DNA of 64,000 bases from Bacillota bacterium (GCA_023429785.1 JAEZDD010000001.1:1-64000), one strand, 5' to 3'; shown: positions 15,826 to 25,425, counted from the stretch's first letter. The notes: generated from the sequence alone by a model not told the origin. Made by a program: numbers and translations.

Positions 15826-16701
15826 ATGTCATTTAAAAAAGTATTATTAACAATTACATCTGTTGCACTATTGGCAACTTCACTTGTCGCTTGTGGGGCA
15901 AACAACTCAACTACTGATGTATCTAAGAAAGATATCACTGTTATTTCCAGAGAAGAGGGTTCAGGAACAAGAGGCGCATTCATCGAGCTAACTGGTGTTC
16001 AAGAAAAAGACGCTTCCGGAAAGAAAATTGACAAAACAACTAAGGATGCTATCATTGCTAACGGAACAGACAATGTTCTAACACAGGTTGCCGGAAATGA
16101 TGCTGCAATCGGTTACATCTCACTTGGTTCACTAAATGATACTGTTAAGGCACTTAAGGTTGATGGCGTTGAAGCTACTTCTGAAAACGTTAAGAACGGT
16201 TCATATAAGGTTCAAAGACCATTTAACATCGCAACAAAGGGAACTGTTTCTGAAGTTTCTCAGGATTTCATCGATTACATCATGAGCAAGGATGGACAGG
16301 ATGTTATCGGAAAGAGCTATATCCCTGCTAAGGACGGCGCTGCTGCTTACGCTGGAAAGAAACCAACAGGTAACGTTGTAGTTGCTGGCTCAACATCTGT
16401 AGGACCTATCATGGAAAAGCTTGCTGAAGCTTATATGAAGGTTAACACAAACGCTAAGGTTACTGTTCAACAGACAGACTCAACAGCTGGTATGAAGGCA
16501 ACAACTGACGGAACTTGTGATATTGGAATGTCTTCACGTGAGCTAACAGATTCAGAAAAATCAACATTGACCCCACTTGAAATTGCTAAGGATGGTATCG
16601 CTATCATCGTTAACAAGGCTAACACACTTTCTGACGCAACAAAGGATATGCTAAAAAATATCTATAACGGCACAACAACAAAATGGGCAGATGTTAAGTA
16701 A
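15826..16701 (+). CDS. pstS: Phosphate-binding lipoprotein PstS, circularly permuted
   Basis: This 291-residue lipoprotein binds phosphate outside the membrane for PstCAB. A signal peptide ends in the lipobox LVAC, with Cys23 as the lipid site. In ordinary PstS the STSVGP half comes first and the SREEGSGTR half second. Here the order is reversed: residues 36-165 carry the normally C-terminal half (SREEGSGTR at 41-49, GYISLGSL at 96-103), and residues 183-291 carry the normally N-terminal half (GSTSVGP at 188-194, GMSSREL, ending at KWADVK). A Gly/Ala-rich linker at 166-182 joins them. All phosphate-contact motifs are kept, so it is probably functional. It lies upstream of pstC with a weak terminator between. 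Confidence 0.93.
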   Translation: MSFKKVLLTITSVALLATSLVACGANNSTTDVSKKDITVISREEGSGTRGAFIELTGVQEKDASGKKIDKTTKDAIIANGTDNVLTQVAGNDAAIGYISLGSLNDTVKALKVDGVEATSENVKNGSYKVQRPFNIATKGTVSEVSQDFIDYIMSKDGQDVIGKSYIPAKDGAAAYAGKKPTGNVVVAGSTSVGPIMEKLAEAYMKVNTNAKVTVQQTDSTAGMKATTDGTCDIGMSSRELTDSEKSTLTPLEIAKDGIAIIVNKANTLSDATKDMLKNIYNGTTTKWADVK

Positions 16702-16739
16702 TCCTATCTTTTTCATAACTCCTATATAATTAAAGCTTT

Positions 16740-16768
16740 AAGCCTACGCATTTTTGCGTGGGCTTTTG
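16740..16768 (+). terminator. Weak terminator or attenuator between pstS and pstC
   Basis: A 10-bp stem (16740-16749 with 16756-16765) contains one T-G pair and is followed by only four T. It could let pstS be expressed more strongly than the membrane genes, as is common in pst operons. Confidence 0.65.
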
Positions 16769-16808
16769 GCGAGAAAAGTAATTTTTTTGAAAGATGTGAT
16801 AATATTCT

Positions 16809-17657
16809 ATGAAGAAGGTTTTAGAAAAAGGGATGTCCGTTCTTTTCTTTATTACTGCGTGCGTATCAATAGTTTCAGTTCTTCTTATTTGCGTTTTCTT
16901 GTTCTATAACGGTGTCCCTGCCATGTCTAAAATTGGGCTGTTCAACTTTTTAGGCGGAACAGACTGGTCCCCTACGGCTGACTCCTATGGCATTCTCCCT
17001 ATGATTCTCGGGAGCTTGTATGTTACCGCCGGGGCTATACTTATTGGTGTACCGTTCGGTATTTTTTCAGCAATATACCTCGCTAGATTCTGCCCTAAAA
17101 AAGTATATAGATTTATTAAGCCGCTTGTTGAGCTTCTGGCTGGTATCCCTTCAATAATCTACGGCTTTTTTGGCGTTATTTTTATTGTTCCTTTCATAAG
17201 AAATAATTTTGGCGGCAACGGAAATAGCATATTGGCGGCTTCTATACTTCTTGGTATTATGATACTTCCGACTATTATCGGGATAAGTGAGGCGGCGCTT
17301 CGCGCTGTCCCTGAGCATTATTATGAGGGCGCTTTGGCACTTGGCGCAACACATGAGCGTTCTGTTTTGTTCACTGTTCTCCCTGCTGCAAGGTCCGGAA
17401 TTTTTGCCGGTGTTATCCTTGGAATAGGGCGAGCAATCGGCGAAACTATGGCTGTTGTTATGGTTGCCGGAAATCAGGTGAAAATGCCTGAGAATATCCT
17501 TAAAGGGGTTCGAACCTTAACTTCAAATATCGTTATCGAAATGGGCTATGCCGCTGACCTTCATAGAGATGCATTGATTGCCACCGGAGTTGTTCTATTT
17601 GTTTTCATACTAATATTGAATCTTTGCTTCTCAATATTAAATTCAAAAGGAAAGTAG
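16809..17657 (+). CDS. pstC: Phosphate ABC transporter permease PstC
   Basis: This 282-residue inner-membrane permease has six predicted helices. The binding-protein-dependent transport motif is present as EGALALGATHERSVLFTVLPAA near 175-196, where the coupling helix meets PstB. The typical PstC stretch LAGIPSIIYGFFG is near 110. The length is normal. Its ribosome site (GAAAGATGTG) is weak and distant from the ATG at 16809, so its translation may be lower than that of pstS. It is followed closely by pstA. Confidence 0.94.
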   Translation: MKKVLEKGMSVLFFITACVSIVSVLLICVFLFYNGVPAMSKIGLFNFLGGTDWSPTADSYGILPMILGSLYVTAGAILIGVPFGIFSAIYLARFCPKKVYRFIKPLVELLAGIPSIIYGFFGVIFIVPFIRNNFGGNGNSILAASILLGIMILPTIIGISEAALRAVPEHYYEGALALGATHERSVLFTVLPAARSGIFAGVILGIGRAIGETMAVVMVAGNQVKMPENILKGVRTLTSNIVIEMGYAADLHRDALIATGVVLFVFILILNLCFSILNSKGK

Positions 17658-17664
17658 GCTTAGT

Positions 17665-18519
17665 ATGGTTAAAAAATTTAAGGATAAGCTGAAAATATAT
17701 GCCCACGACCCGCTTTCACTCATTATTTTTCTTGCTGTTAATTTTGCAATACTCGCTACAGTCGCCGTTCTTTTATTCATCATCTTATTTGTTATCGTTA
17801 GGGGCGCACCTCACATAACTCCTAGTCTTTTTGAGCTAAAGTACACAACTGACAATGTATCTGTTATGCCTGCTATTATAAGCACACTTATTATTGTCGG
17901 AACATCGCTGATTATCGCTGTTCCTCTCGGAATCGGATGCGCAATTTATCTTGTTGAATATGCTAACAGGAATAACAGATTTGTTAAATATGTAAGAATC
18001 ACCACTGAAACACTTTCCGGTATCCCATCTATTGTTTATGGATTGTTTGGTATGCTGTTTTTTGTTACAACATTAAAGCTGAGACTATCTCTCCTTTCCG
18101 GTGCTTTCACTATTTCAATCATGATTCTACCTCTGATAATCCGCTCAACAGAGGAGGCTCTCAAGTCCGTCCCTGACACCTTTCGTGAGGCGAGCTTCGG
18201 ACTTGGCGCAGGGAAGCTAAGAACCGTATTCAAAATTGTTCTCCCTTCCGCCATCCCCGGAATACTTGCCGGTGTCATTCTCGCTATCGGAAGAATTATC
18301 GGTGAGACTGCCGCGCTGATTTATACCGCCGGAACAGCCACCGCCCTCCCCGAGAATTTATTAAGCTCAGGTCGAACGCTCACAGTTCATATGTATGTAT
18401 TGTCAAATCAGGGCTTATACACAAACCAGGCTTTTGCCACCGGGGTAATTTTGCTGGCGATAATTTTATTGTTAAACGGATTAGCCTCATTGATAGCAAA
18501 AAAATTGCAGAAGAAGTAA
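17665..18519 (+). CDS. pstA: Phosphate ABC transporter permease PstA
   Basis: This 284-residue permease pairs with PstC to form the phosphate channel. It has six membrane segments, the TLSGIPSIVYGLFG stretch near 114-127 and the coupling loop EASFGLGAGKLRTVFKIVLPSA. The start lies 7 bp after the pstC stop, with AAAGGAAAG spanning the end of pstC, so the two are probably translationally coupled. Confidence 0.94.
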   Translation: MVKKFKDKLKIYAHDPLSLIIFLAVNFAILATVAVLLFIILFVIVRGAPHITPSLFELKYTTDNVSVMPAIISTLIIVGTSLIIAVPLGIGCAIYLVEYANRNNRFVKYVRITTETLSGIPSIVYGLFGMLFFVTTLKLRLSLLSGAFTISIMILPLIIRSTEEALKSVPDTFREASFGLGAGKLRTVFKIVLPSAIPGILAGVILAIGRIIGETAALIYTAGTATALPENLLSSGRTLTVHMYVLSNQGLYTNQAFATGVILLAIILLLNGLASLIAKKLQKK

Positions 18520-18547
18520 AAAAAATCGAGAAAGATGGGATTTAGAT

Positions 18548-19297
18548 ATGTCTAAAATTGAAGTAAAAAATCTTGACCTTTATTATAGCAGCTTTCAGGC
18601 GTTAAAAAATATTAATATACAAATTAATGAAAAAGAAATCACTGCTTTCATCGGTCCTTCGGGCTGCGGAAAGTCAACGCTTCTCAAAGCCTTGAATCGT
18701 ATGAACGACTTGATAGAGGGATGCAAAATCACCGGCGATGTTCTTCTTGACGACCAGAATATTTATAAGGATTATAATGTCAATGAGCTTAGGAAAAAAG
18801 TCGGAATGGTTTTTCAAAAGCCAAACCCTTTCCCGATGAGCATTTATGAAAATATAACCTTCGGGCCAAAAACACATGGCATTCACTCAAAGGCAGCCCT
18901 TGACGAAATTGTTGAAAGAAGCCTCACCGGCGCTGCTATGTGGGATGAGGTTAAGGACAGACTTAAAAAAAGCGCACTCGGCCTTTCAGGGGGACAGCAG
19001 CAGCGTCTTTGTATCGCTCGTGCTCTCGCCGTTGAGCCTGAAGTGCTTTTAATGGATGAGCCGACCTCAGCACTTGACCCTATTGCCACCGTTAAAATTG
19101 AAGACCTCATTCAAGAGCTAAAGAAGGACTATACCATCGTTATTGTTACACATAATATGCAGCAGGCAACTCGTGTTTCTGATAAAACCGCCTTCTTCTT
19201 GCTCGGTGAAATCATTGAATACGACACGACAGAAAATATTTTCTCAATGCCTAAGCAAAAGAAAACCGAAGATTATATTACTGGAAGATTTGGATAA
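18548..19297 (+). CDS. pstB: Phosphate ABC transporter ATPase PstB
   Basis: This 249-residue ATPase powers phosphate import. Walker A is GPSGCGKST near 35-43, the signature is LSGGQQQRLCIARAL near 145-160, Walker B is VLLMDEPTSALDP near 168-180, and the switch histidine is in VTHNMQQA. The Q-loop contains VFQKPNPFPMS, typical of PstB. Its length and its position between pstA and phoU are standard. Confidence 0.96.
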   Translation: MSKIEVKNLDLYYSSFQALKNINIQINEKEITAFIGPSGCGKSTLLKALNRMNDLIEGCKITGDVLLDDQNIYKDYNVNELRKKVGMVFQKPNPFPMSIYENITFGPKTHGIHSKAALDEIVERSLTGAAMWDEVKDRLKKSALGLSGGQQQRLCIARALAVEPEVLLMDEPTSALDPIATVKIEDLIQELKKDYTIVIVTHNMQQATRVSDKTAFFLLGEIIEYDTTENIFSMPKQKKTEDYITGRFG

Positions 19298-19308
19298 GGA
19301 GAATTAAT

Positions 19309-19962
19309 ATGAGAAATAGATTTGATAGAGAGCTGGCAAACCTTAACAGAGAGCTGATTGAGATGGGCTCACTTATTGAAGAAGCAATCGACGACGCTAT
19401 AAGCGCACTTTTAAAAAAGGATGTTTCACGCGGGGAGCACGCTGTTAACGACAACCTTGTTGACGAGAAGGAAAGAGAAATTGAGCGCCACTGCTTAAAG
19501 CTTCTTCTTCAGCAGCAGCCTGTTGCCACTGACCTCAGGCTTATTTCCACTGCATTAAAAATGATTGCTGATATGGAGAGAATCGGCGACCAGGCCGCTG
19601 ATATTTCTGAAATTGCAATTTATATCGCTGAGCATAACACGACTTTTCTAAACATTGATTTCACTAAAATGGCGACTGCTACTAAAAAGATGGTTAAGGA
19701 CTGTATTGATGCTTTTGTAAATAAGGATATTGAGCTTGCACACGATGTTATTGCTTATGACGATGTTGTTGACGAGCTGTTCAATCACATTAAATATGAG
19801 CTGATTAATGCTGTCCGCACTGATGGTTCTCTCGGCGAGCAGGTTGTTGACTATCTGATGGTTTCTAAATATTTTGAAAGAATTGGTGACCATGCCGTGA
19901 ACGTTGCTGAATGGGTCATCTTCTCATTAACCGGCGAGCATAAGAACGAAAGAATAATTTAA
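19309..19962 (+). CDS. phoU: Phosphate signalling protein PhoU
   Basis: This 217-residue all-helical protein has two tandem PhoU repeats with the conserved D-E-x-E and MERIGDQAADI / FERIGDHAVNVAEW metal-binding motifs. PhoU links the state of PstSCAB to the PhoR kinase and restrains the Pho response when phosphate is plentiful. The start has a GGAGAA site 5-10 bp upstream. The gene sits between pstB and the regulator pair, so transporter and signalling parts are made together. Confidence 0.94.
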   Translation: MRNRFDRELANLNRELIEMGSLIEEAIDDAISALLKKDVSRGEHAVNDNLVDEKEREIERHCLKLLLQQQPVATDLRLISTALKMIADMERIGDQAADISEIAIYIAEHNTTFLNIDFTKMATATKKMVKDCIDAFVNKDIELAHDVIAYDDVVDELFNHIKYELINAVRTDGSLGEQVVDYLMVSKYFERIGDHAVNVAEWVIFSLTGEHKNERII

Positions 19963-19973
19963 AGGAGAATTCT

Positions 19974-20654
19974 ATGGCTAGAGTTTATTGTGTTGAAGAC
20001 GACGAGAGTATCCGAGAATTAATCCTCTATGCTTTAAAAAGCGGCGCTTATGAAGCTGAAGGCTTCGAGAACAGCACCGAGCTTTTTAACGGAATAAAGG
20101 AAAGGATGCCTGACCTAATCCTTCTGGACGTTATGCTTCCGACTGAGGATGGGTTTAACATTCTTAAAAGGCTGAGAGAGAACAGCTCAACTAAATCTAC
20201 TCCTGTTATCATGCTGACTGCCAAAACCTCTGAGTATGATAAGGTTAAGGGGCTTGACCTCGGGGCTGACGACTATGTTACAAAGCCTTTTGGTGTTATG
20301 GAGCTTTTATCGAGAATTCGTGCTGTTCTCAGACGAGCCGGCAAGGATTCAAATGAATCAGCTATTTCATGCGGCGGTATTACAATCAATCAGGAGAAAA
20401 GAATCGTTAGCGTCGGCAACTCAATATGCAATCTGACCTATAAGGAATTTGAGCTTTTATATTATTTAATACGAAACAACGGTATCGTTTTATCTCGGGA
20501 TAAGCTTCTTCAGGAAATATGGGGATACGACTTTGAGGGCGAGAGCCGGACTGTGGATATGCACATCAAGACTTTAAGACAGAAGCTGACTGAAAGCGGC
20601 GCGTCTGACGTCATTAAAACCGTTCGCTCTGTCGGCTATAAGTTTGAAGTCTAA
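19974..20654 (+). CDS. phoB: Phosphate-response regulator (PhoB/PhoP type)
   Basis: This 226-residue OmpR-family regulator has a receiver domain (1-120) with acidic pocket residues in EDDES, the phosphoacceptor Asp52 in LLDVMLP, and Lys in TKPFG. The DNA-binding winged helix (about 128-226) ends with TVRSVGYKFEV. It is followed by its kinase. The PhoP-like repeats upstream of pstS are its probable target. An AAGGAGA ribosome site lies at the end of phoU. Confidence 0.93.
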   Translation: MARVYCVEDDESIRELILYALKSGAYEAEGFENSTELFNGIKERMPDLILLDVMLPTEDGFNILKRLRENSSTKSTPVIMLTAKTSEYDKVKGLDLGADDYVTKPFGVMELLSRIRAVLRRAGKDSNESAISCGGITINQEKRIVSVGNSICNLTYKEFELLYYLIRNNGIVLSRDKLLQEIWGYDFEGESRTVDMHIKTLRQKLTESGASDVIKTVRSVGYKFEV

Positions 20655-20682
20655 AAATACATATTAATTAAGGGGAATTGAC

Positions 20683-22422
20683 ATGAAAAATAAAATAGTT
20701 AAGTATCTTGCCATTTTCTCAACAATTTTTTGTATTATTATTGCGCTCTCTGTCACTGCTTATTATTATAATTTTTATAAGGATAATCAGATGACGACCA
20801 TTAAAAACGAGTGCATCACTCTGGCCAGCATACTGAATATAAAACAGCCTGCTCAAGGCATCAACGCTGAAAATCAAAGACAGCTTGAAACTATTAAAGC
20901 TATCAGAAAAACGGACCTGCGCATTACCTTCATTTCAAGCAGCGGTGTTGTTTTTTATGACAGCGAGGCTGACAGCTCCCTTTTAGATAACCATTTGAGC
21001 AGGACTGAGGTTGCATCAGCTATTCAGGGCGGGACGGGCGATGCCTTGAGATATTCTAATACTATGAAGCAGAATATGTATTATTATGCGATTAGGCTTG
21101 ACAACGGCTCAGTCATTCGAACGTCAAAATCCATTGACGATATCTTTAAGATATTCGCTTCAAGTATTCCGTTCGTATTGCTTTTAATCGGCATTTTCAT
21201 TTTTATATCTAATTTTTTCGCAAGAATTCTGACCAATCGAGTTGTAAAGCCGCTTAATATTTCTGCACAGCAGTTTGACGGCGTTCTTCTTAGTGAAAAT
21301 ATTGATTTTGACAAGCTCGCAACCTATGATGAGCTATTGCCCTTTATTCGAAAAATCAGAAACCTCAATAAGGAAATAATGAGCTATACTCAGCAGATTA
21401 ATGCTCAAAGCAATACCCTGAATGCTATTACCAGCAATATTCAGGAGGGCTTAATCCTAATTAATGAGGATAAGCATATTATGTCGGTTAATCAGGGCGC
21501 GAAAAATATGCTTCGTGTTTCAAACACAAAGGATTTTTTAAATCAGCCATTTGTTTCTCTTTGCAGACATCATAAAATACTCGATGCTATTGACAGCGTT
21601 TTTCTGAATAAAGAGAACGCCTATGTTGACCTTGAGGTCAGCCGTGAGTTCCATAAGTATTTCGTCAGCCCTATTTCAAAGGATAACAAGACCGTCGAGG
21701 GCGCTATTATTTTCATCGTTAATGCTACTGCAGAAATGAAGAGCGCTCGAATCCGACGTGATTTCGCTTCAAACGTTTCGCATGAGCTTAAAACACCTTT
21801 GACTTCTATCAGCGGCTTCGCTGAAATGCTTGAAAACTCGATGATAGTCAATAAGGATGATGTAATTAAAACAGCCAAAATGATTCATAAGGAATCCAGC
21901 CGACTTATTTCACTAATTAACGATATCATCAGACTTTCACAAATTGAAAGCGGGAACAATGTCGAATTCGAGATTATAAATGTTTCTGACCTTGTCAATG
22001 AGGTAGTTAGCACTCTTTCTCATGTCGCTTCAGAAAAAAAAGTAACAATAACCAGCCAGACTGTCCCTGTTTCAATCAAGGCAAGCTCGGCTATGCTTTT
22101 TGAGCTGATTTTTAACATCTGTGACAATGCAATTAAATATAATAAAAAGGATGGCTCTGTCAATGTTTCCTTGACAAAAGAGGAGAAAAATGCCGTCATC
22201 ACTGTTTCTGATACTGGGATTGGTATCGCTCAGAATCATATCGACAGAATTTATGAGAGATTTTATCGTGTGGACAAGAGCCGTTCAAAACAAACCGGCG
22301 GAACCGGACTCGGGCTTTCAATCGTCAAGCATATTGTCGAATCAATGGACGGGACAATTGTCACTGAAAGTGAGCTTGACTTAGGCACGAAAATAACTAT
22401 TACCCTCCCAACCAATTTATAA
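20683..22422 (+). CDS. phoR: Phosphate-regulon sensor histidine kinase PhoR
   Basis: This 579-residue membrane kinase has one span at about 7-28, an extracytoplasmic sensory loop, a second span at about 155-180, a HAMP-like linker and a PAS domain (about 245-340). The HisKA domain has phosphoacceptor His367 in SHELKTPLTS. The ATPase domain has the N box NICDNAIKYN, DTGIGI and GGTGLGLSIV. The layout is that of Firmicutes PhoR. It is the last gene of the operon and is followed by two terminator hairpins. Confidence 0.92.
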   Translation: MKNKIVKYLAIFSTIFCIIIALSVTAYYYNFYKDNQMTTIKNECITLASILNIKQPAQGINAENQRQLETIKAIRKTDLRITFISSSGVVFYDSEADSSLLDNHLSRTEVASAIQGGTGDALRYSNTMKQNMYYYAIRLDNGSVIRTSKSIDDIFKIFASSIPFVLLLIGIFIFISNFFARILTNRVVKPLNISAQQFDGVLLSENIDFDKLATYDELLPFIRKIRNLNKEIMSYTQQINAQSNTLNAITSNIQEGLILINEDKHIMSVNQGAKNMLRVSNTKDFLNQPFVSLCRHHKILDAIDSVFLNKENAYVDLEVSREFHKYFVSPISKDNKTVEGAIIFIVNATAEMKSARIRRDFASNVSHELKTPLTSISGFAEMLENSMIVNKDDVIKTAKMIHKESSRLISLINDIIRLSQIESGNNVEFEIINVSDLVNEVVSTLSHVASEKKVTITSQTVPVSIKASSAMLFELIFNICDNAIKYNKKDGSVNVSLTKEEKNAVITVSDTGIGIAQNHIDRIYERFYRVDKSRSKQTGGTGLGLSIVKHIVESMDGTIVTESELDLGTKITITLPTNL

Positions 22423-22459
22423 TGCTTTTTTATAAAGTTTCTTCCGTAATTTTTCATTT

Positions 22460-22493
22460 AAAAGCTCCCCCTGTTTTTTCAGGTGAGCTTTTT
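22460..22493 (+). terminator. Terminator of the pst-pho operon
   Basis: AAAAGCTC...CCTG pairs with CAGG..GAGCTTTT around a T-rich loop and continues into a T run. It lies 38 bp after the phoR stop. Confidence 0.75.
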
Positions 22494-22521
22494 GTAATAG
22501 GATGAGTAAAAGAGTTTGCAT

Positions 22522-22563
22522 AAAACGAAAACTGCCGATAAATCGACAGCTTTCGTTTTTTAT
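22522..22563 (+). terminator. Second, backup terminator
   Basis: AAAACGAAAACTG (22522-22534) pairs with 22547-22559 with one wobble, followed by T-rich sequence. It lies between phoR and the convergent rlmD gene. I see no gene in the remaining 22564-22641. Confidence 0.65.
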
Positions 22564-22641
22564 TATTTCACCTATATACTTTAGTAGTTTGTGCATTGAC
22601 TTGTTCCCATGGGAAGGAATCTTTGGTTGTAAGCACCATTT

Positions 22642-23829
22642 TTACTCCTTACTTTTCACCCTTGACAGTGCTACTACGGACTCCACGTGATTCGTATGTG
22701 GGAACATATCGACCGGCTGAATTTCTCTGACTGCATAGCCATGTTTGGTCAAGAAGCTCAAATCCCTCTCCTGAGTCTGAGGATTGCAGGATATATAAAC
22801 AACCCTTTTCGGCGATAGCTTTGTTAATGCGCTTAAAAACTTTGTGTCGCTTCCGGCACGAGGAGGGTCCATAAAAACGACGTCGATTTTCACGCCCTCG
22901 TCAGCCATCTGTGACATTGCTTCACTGGCATCCATTATGTGAAAGGCGATGTTTGATATATTGTTTAGCTTTGCGTTCACGATTGCATCTTTTATTGCAT
23001 CCTTGTTCAGCTCAATTCCTATGACGCTTTTGGCTGCTTTTGATGCTATAATTCCAATTGTCCCTATCCCGCAATATGCGTCGATAACTGTTTCGCTCCC
23101 GCTTAACTGAGCCATCTTTATTGCTTTTGAATAAAGAATTTCAGTCTGTATGGGGTTAATCTGATAGAATGATTTGGCAGAAATCCTGAATTTGCAGCCA
23201 CAAAGAACATCTTCAATTGTACCCTTCCCGTACAGAATTTTTTCATTATCGCCAAGAACGAGGTTTTCGGCTGACTTATTGACGCTTTGAATTATCGTTG
23301 TGATTTCCTTATGCTTTTCAATAAGCGCGCTCACAAAATTATTCTTCGACGGGAAAATAGGGGTAGCAGTGACAAGGACAACCATTATCTCATTTGTAAA
23401 AAAGCCTCTCTTCACGAGAATATGACGAAAAATCCCTCTCCCGCTTCTTTCGTCATACGGCAAAAGCCCAAAGCTGTCAATAAGCTTCGTGACCGTGTTA
23501 ATAATTTCATCAGCTTTTTTATCCTCAGTCAGACAGAATTTTATCGGAATGATTCCGCCGGTTTTGGATTGATATATGCCAGACAAAACCTGCTTCCTCC
23601 TGAAATCGTATTTGAATGCTGCCTGAACCTTATTTCTATAATTATAGGGGCTTTCCATTCCTATAATTTCATTAACCTTGTGAAACTTGTCAAGAAGAAT
23701 TTTCACCTGCTTGCTTTTCCACCTCAGCTGTTCCTGATATGTCATATTGCTAAGCTGACAGGCGTTGCATTTTTTCGCAACAGAACAAAATCTCTCGCTT
23801 GATTTGTTTTCGTTATCTTTTATAATCAT
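22642..23829 (-). CDS. rlmD: 23S rRNA (uracil-5-)-methyltransferase, RlmD/RumA family
   Basis: This 395-residue enzyme methylates uracil C5 in 23S rRNA using S-adenosylmethionine. An N-terminal Fe-S site is visible as C-x5-C-x2-C (near 16-24) plus a later Cys in KFCLTE. The methyltransferase domain has DAYCGIGTIG near 255, DPPRAGSD near 323 and the catalytic ISCNPQT near 350. It lacks the N-terminal TRAM RNA-binding domain found in E. coli RumA, as many Firmicutes members do. Which uridine it modifies cannot be told from the sequence. GAGG precedes the ATG. Confidence 0.88.
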   Translation of the reverse strand: MIIKDNENKSSERFCSVAKKCNACQLSNMTYQEQLRWKSKQVKILLDKFHKVNEIIGMESPYNYRNKVQAAFKYDFRRKQVLSGIYQSKTGGIIPIKFCLTEDKKADEIINTVTKLIDSFGLLPYDERSGRGIFRHILVKRGFFTNEIMVVLVTATPIFPSKNNFVSALIEKHKEITTIIQSVNKSAENLVLGDNEKILYGKGTIEDVLCGCKFRISAKSFYQINPIQTEILYSKAIKMAQLSGSETVIDAYCGIGTIGIIASKAAKSVIGIELNKDAIKDAIVNAKLNNISNIAFHIMDASEAMSQMADEGVKIDVVFMDPPRAGSDTKFLSALTKLSPKRVVYISCNPQTQERDLSFLTKHGYAVREIQPVDMFPHTNHVESVVALSRVKSKE

Positions 23830-23915
23830 AAAACCTCGATATCTTTTTTATTTAATATAACATAAAATGCGGAATTTAACAATAATTATATTGAAATTGA
23901 TATGTGGAGCATTTC

Positions 23916-24902
23916 TCACTTATTTTTAAGTACAGCAAAGCTTTGCAGTGTATTATTTTTTAGATGGAGATGTAATTCTCCAGCAAAGGTCGAAATGTAT
24001 CTCTTTAAATATGAAAAAAGCATATCATTGCGAAAAATTTCGCTGTATTTTTCAAAGCAGAAAGAAGTGCCACGTTCTATTTCGCTTTGTGTCGCTAGAG
24101 CATATTTCTCCTCAATACTCAGCAAGTCATCTTTATATAAACTAAAATCAAGTGGCTTTTTATTTAATAAGCCGGCAAGCAGCAAATTATTTAAAATTAC
24201 TTCTGAAATATTAAACAGCATTTGATTATACCTGCAATCGTATATTTCCCCATAACCGATAAGTAATTCTTCGATAGCCCTTTCATCAAAAAGCTTGCAG
24301 AATAGGTTTTCACACATTAGCCCTGAATAGTATTCGTGAATGAATAGGGCGCCTTGTGATTTCATATTATATGCGGGGCAGCCAAGCAAAGGGTAATCAA
24401 TTGAAGCAAAGCAATTTCTAGCGTCAAAACGGGCTGAATAGTTTTTAACATACTCGTCAAAGGACTTATTCATTGCATATTGATATTCATAAAGAGGAAT
24501 GCTTAATCTATTTTTAAATGCAATCTTGAATATTGCGAAGCATTCCTGATGAATATCAAGTATTAGATTTTGCCCTTTTTCAATAATACTATTAAAAGAG
24601 GTTTCGTTAAGCTCTTTTATCGCAGATTCTATGGAATTAAGACTATAAAGATACGCATCTGATTGAAAGAGGATTGATGAATATATCAGGTCGGCAGTTT
24701 TTTTAGAAATAGTGCTGCTCTCACGATGAGTGAATTGCTCTGCGTATTCCTTAAAAGCAGAATAAATACATTGACGGATTTCTCTTATTTTTTTATCACT
24801 GACAAGATTGTTGAGCGAACAAAGCCTTAAAAGGTCTAAAGTGAAATTCTGTCTGTCATGAGAGTGTGAATCAATTGGGTTGTTACATTGAATATTATTC
24901 AT
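23916..24902 (-). CDS. Conserved hypothetical protein, DUF6179-like
   Basis: This 328-residue protein looks mainly alpha-helical and has no signal peptide or clear membrane span. It resembles the DUF6179 family of gut Clostridia from memory of sequence style and pairing; I could not run a search. It follows the 157-residue gene by 15 bp in the same direction, and such pairs recur together. No catalytic motif is evident. Its function is unknown. Confidence 0.6.
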   Translation of the reverse strand: MNNIQCNNPIDSHSHDRQNFTLDLLRLCSLNNLVSDKKIREIRQCIYSAFKEYAEQFTHRESSTISKKTADLIYSSILFQSDAYLYSLNSIESAIKELNETSFNSIIEKGQNLILDIHQECFAIFKIAFKNRLSIPLYEYQYAMNKSFDEYVKNYSARFDARNCFASIDYPLLGCPAYNMKSQGALFIHEYYSGLMCENLFCKLFDERAIEELLIGYGEIYDCRYNQMLFNISEVILNNLLLAGLLNKKPLDFSLYKDDLLSIEEKYALATQSEIERGTSFCFEKYSEIFRNDMLFSYLKRYISTFAGELHLHLKNNTLQSFAVLKNK

Positions 24903-24917
24903 TTTCTAATTTTACTC

Positions 24918-25391
24918 CTAATCCAAATCCATATCTTCGTCGGTAATGTTCTGTGCGGCATAACGCACTTTTTTGCATAAATAGGACATATCCCTGTTCT
25001 GCAATACTTCTATACTGCCGCCGCTTTCATTTTCAAAGAAGTCAAACATTATATCAATTACCTCGCTGTCGGTTAGAACGCCAAGGCTCTCCTCCTTAAC
25101 CTCATAGAATATTTCTATCAACGATGCTACGGTGTCAGCATAGCAAGACTGCGAAATATATGTGCTTTTCATGAACTTATCAACTATTTTAAGAGTAGCA
25201 CTCTCGCCAAATTCAATTCTGTCATTATCATTTATCGAATCAATACTGCACTGAATGAGCATTTTAACATCGTTCTCTGAAAGCACCAAGCCGTAATTAA
25301 TCGATAAATCGTTGGTTTTCATCATTTCTGACGTCAGCTGCTGAATATATAAATCGCCCTCATTCGGATTTAAAAAGAGACTAAACTCCAT
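24918..25391 (-). CDS. Conserved hypothetical protein, DUF6323-like
   Basis: This 157-residue acidic, helical protein contains the stretches LVLSENDVKML, RIEFGESATLKIV and ESLGVLTDSEVIDIMFDFFE, which fit the DUF6323 family as I remember it. It is the first gene of a two-gene unit with the DUF6179-like protein. GGGGAG precedes the ATG. Its promoter at 25510-25538 faces the small RNA gene on the other strand, so its leader would be complementary to that RNA. Function is unknown. Confidence 0.6.
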   Translation of the reverse strand: MEFSLFLNPNEGDLYIQQLTSEMMKTNDLSINYGLVLSENDVKMLIQCSIDSINDNDRIEFGESATLKIVDKFMKSTYISQSCYADTVASLIEIFYEVKEESLGVLTDSEVIDIMFDFFENESGGSIEVLQNRDMSYLCKKVRYAAQNITDEDMDLD

Positions 25392-25425
25392 AAATTAACA
25401 CTCCCCATTTTATTTAAAATAACTA

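Noticed and set aside
23287..23802. 171-codon frame antisense to rlmD
   Set aside because: It lies wholly inside a well-supported gene on the other strand and has no start signal or family features.
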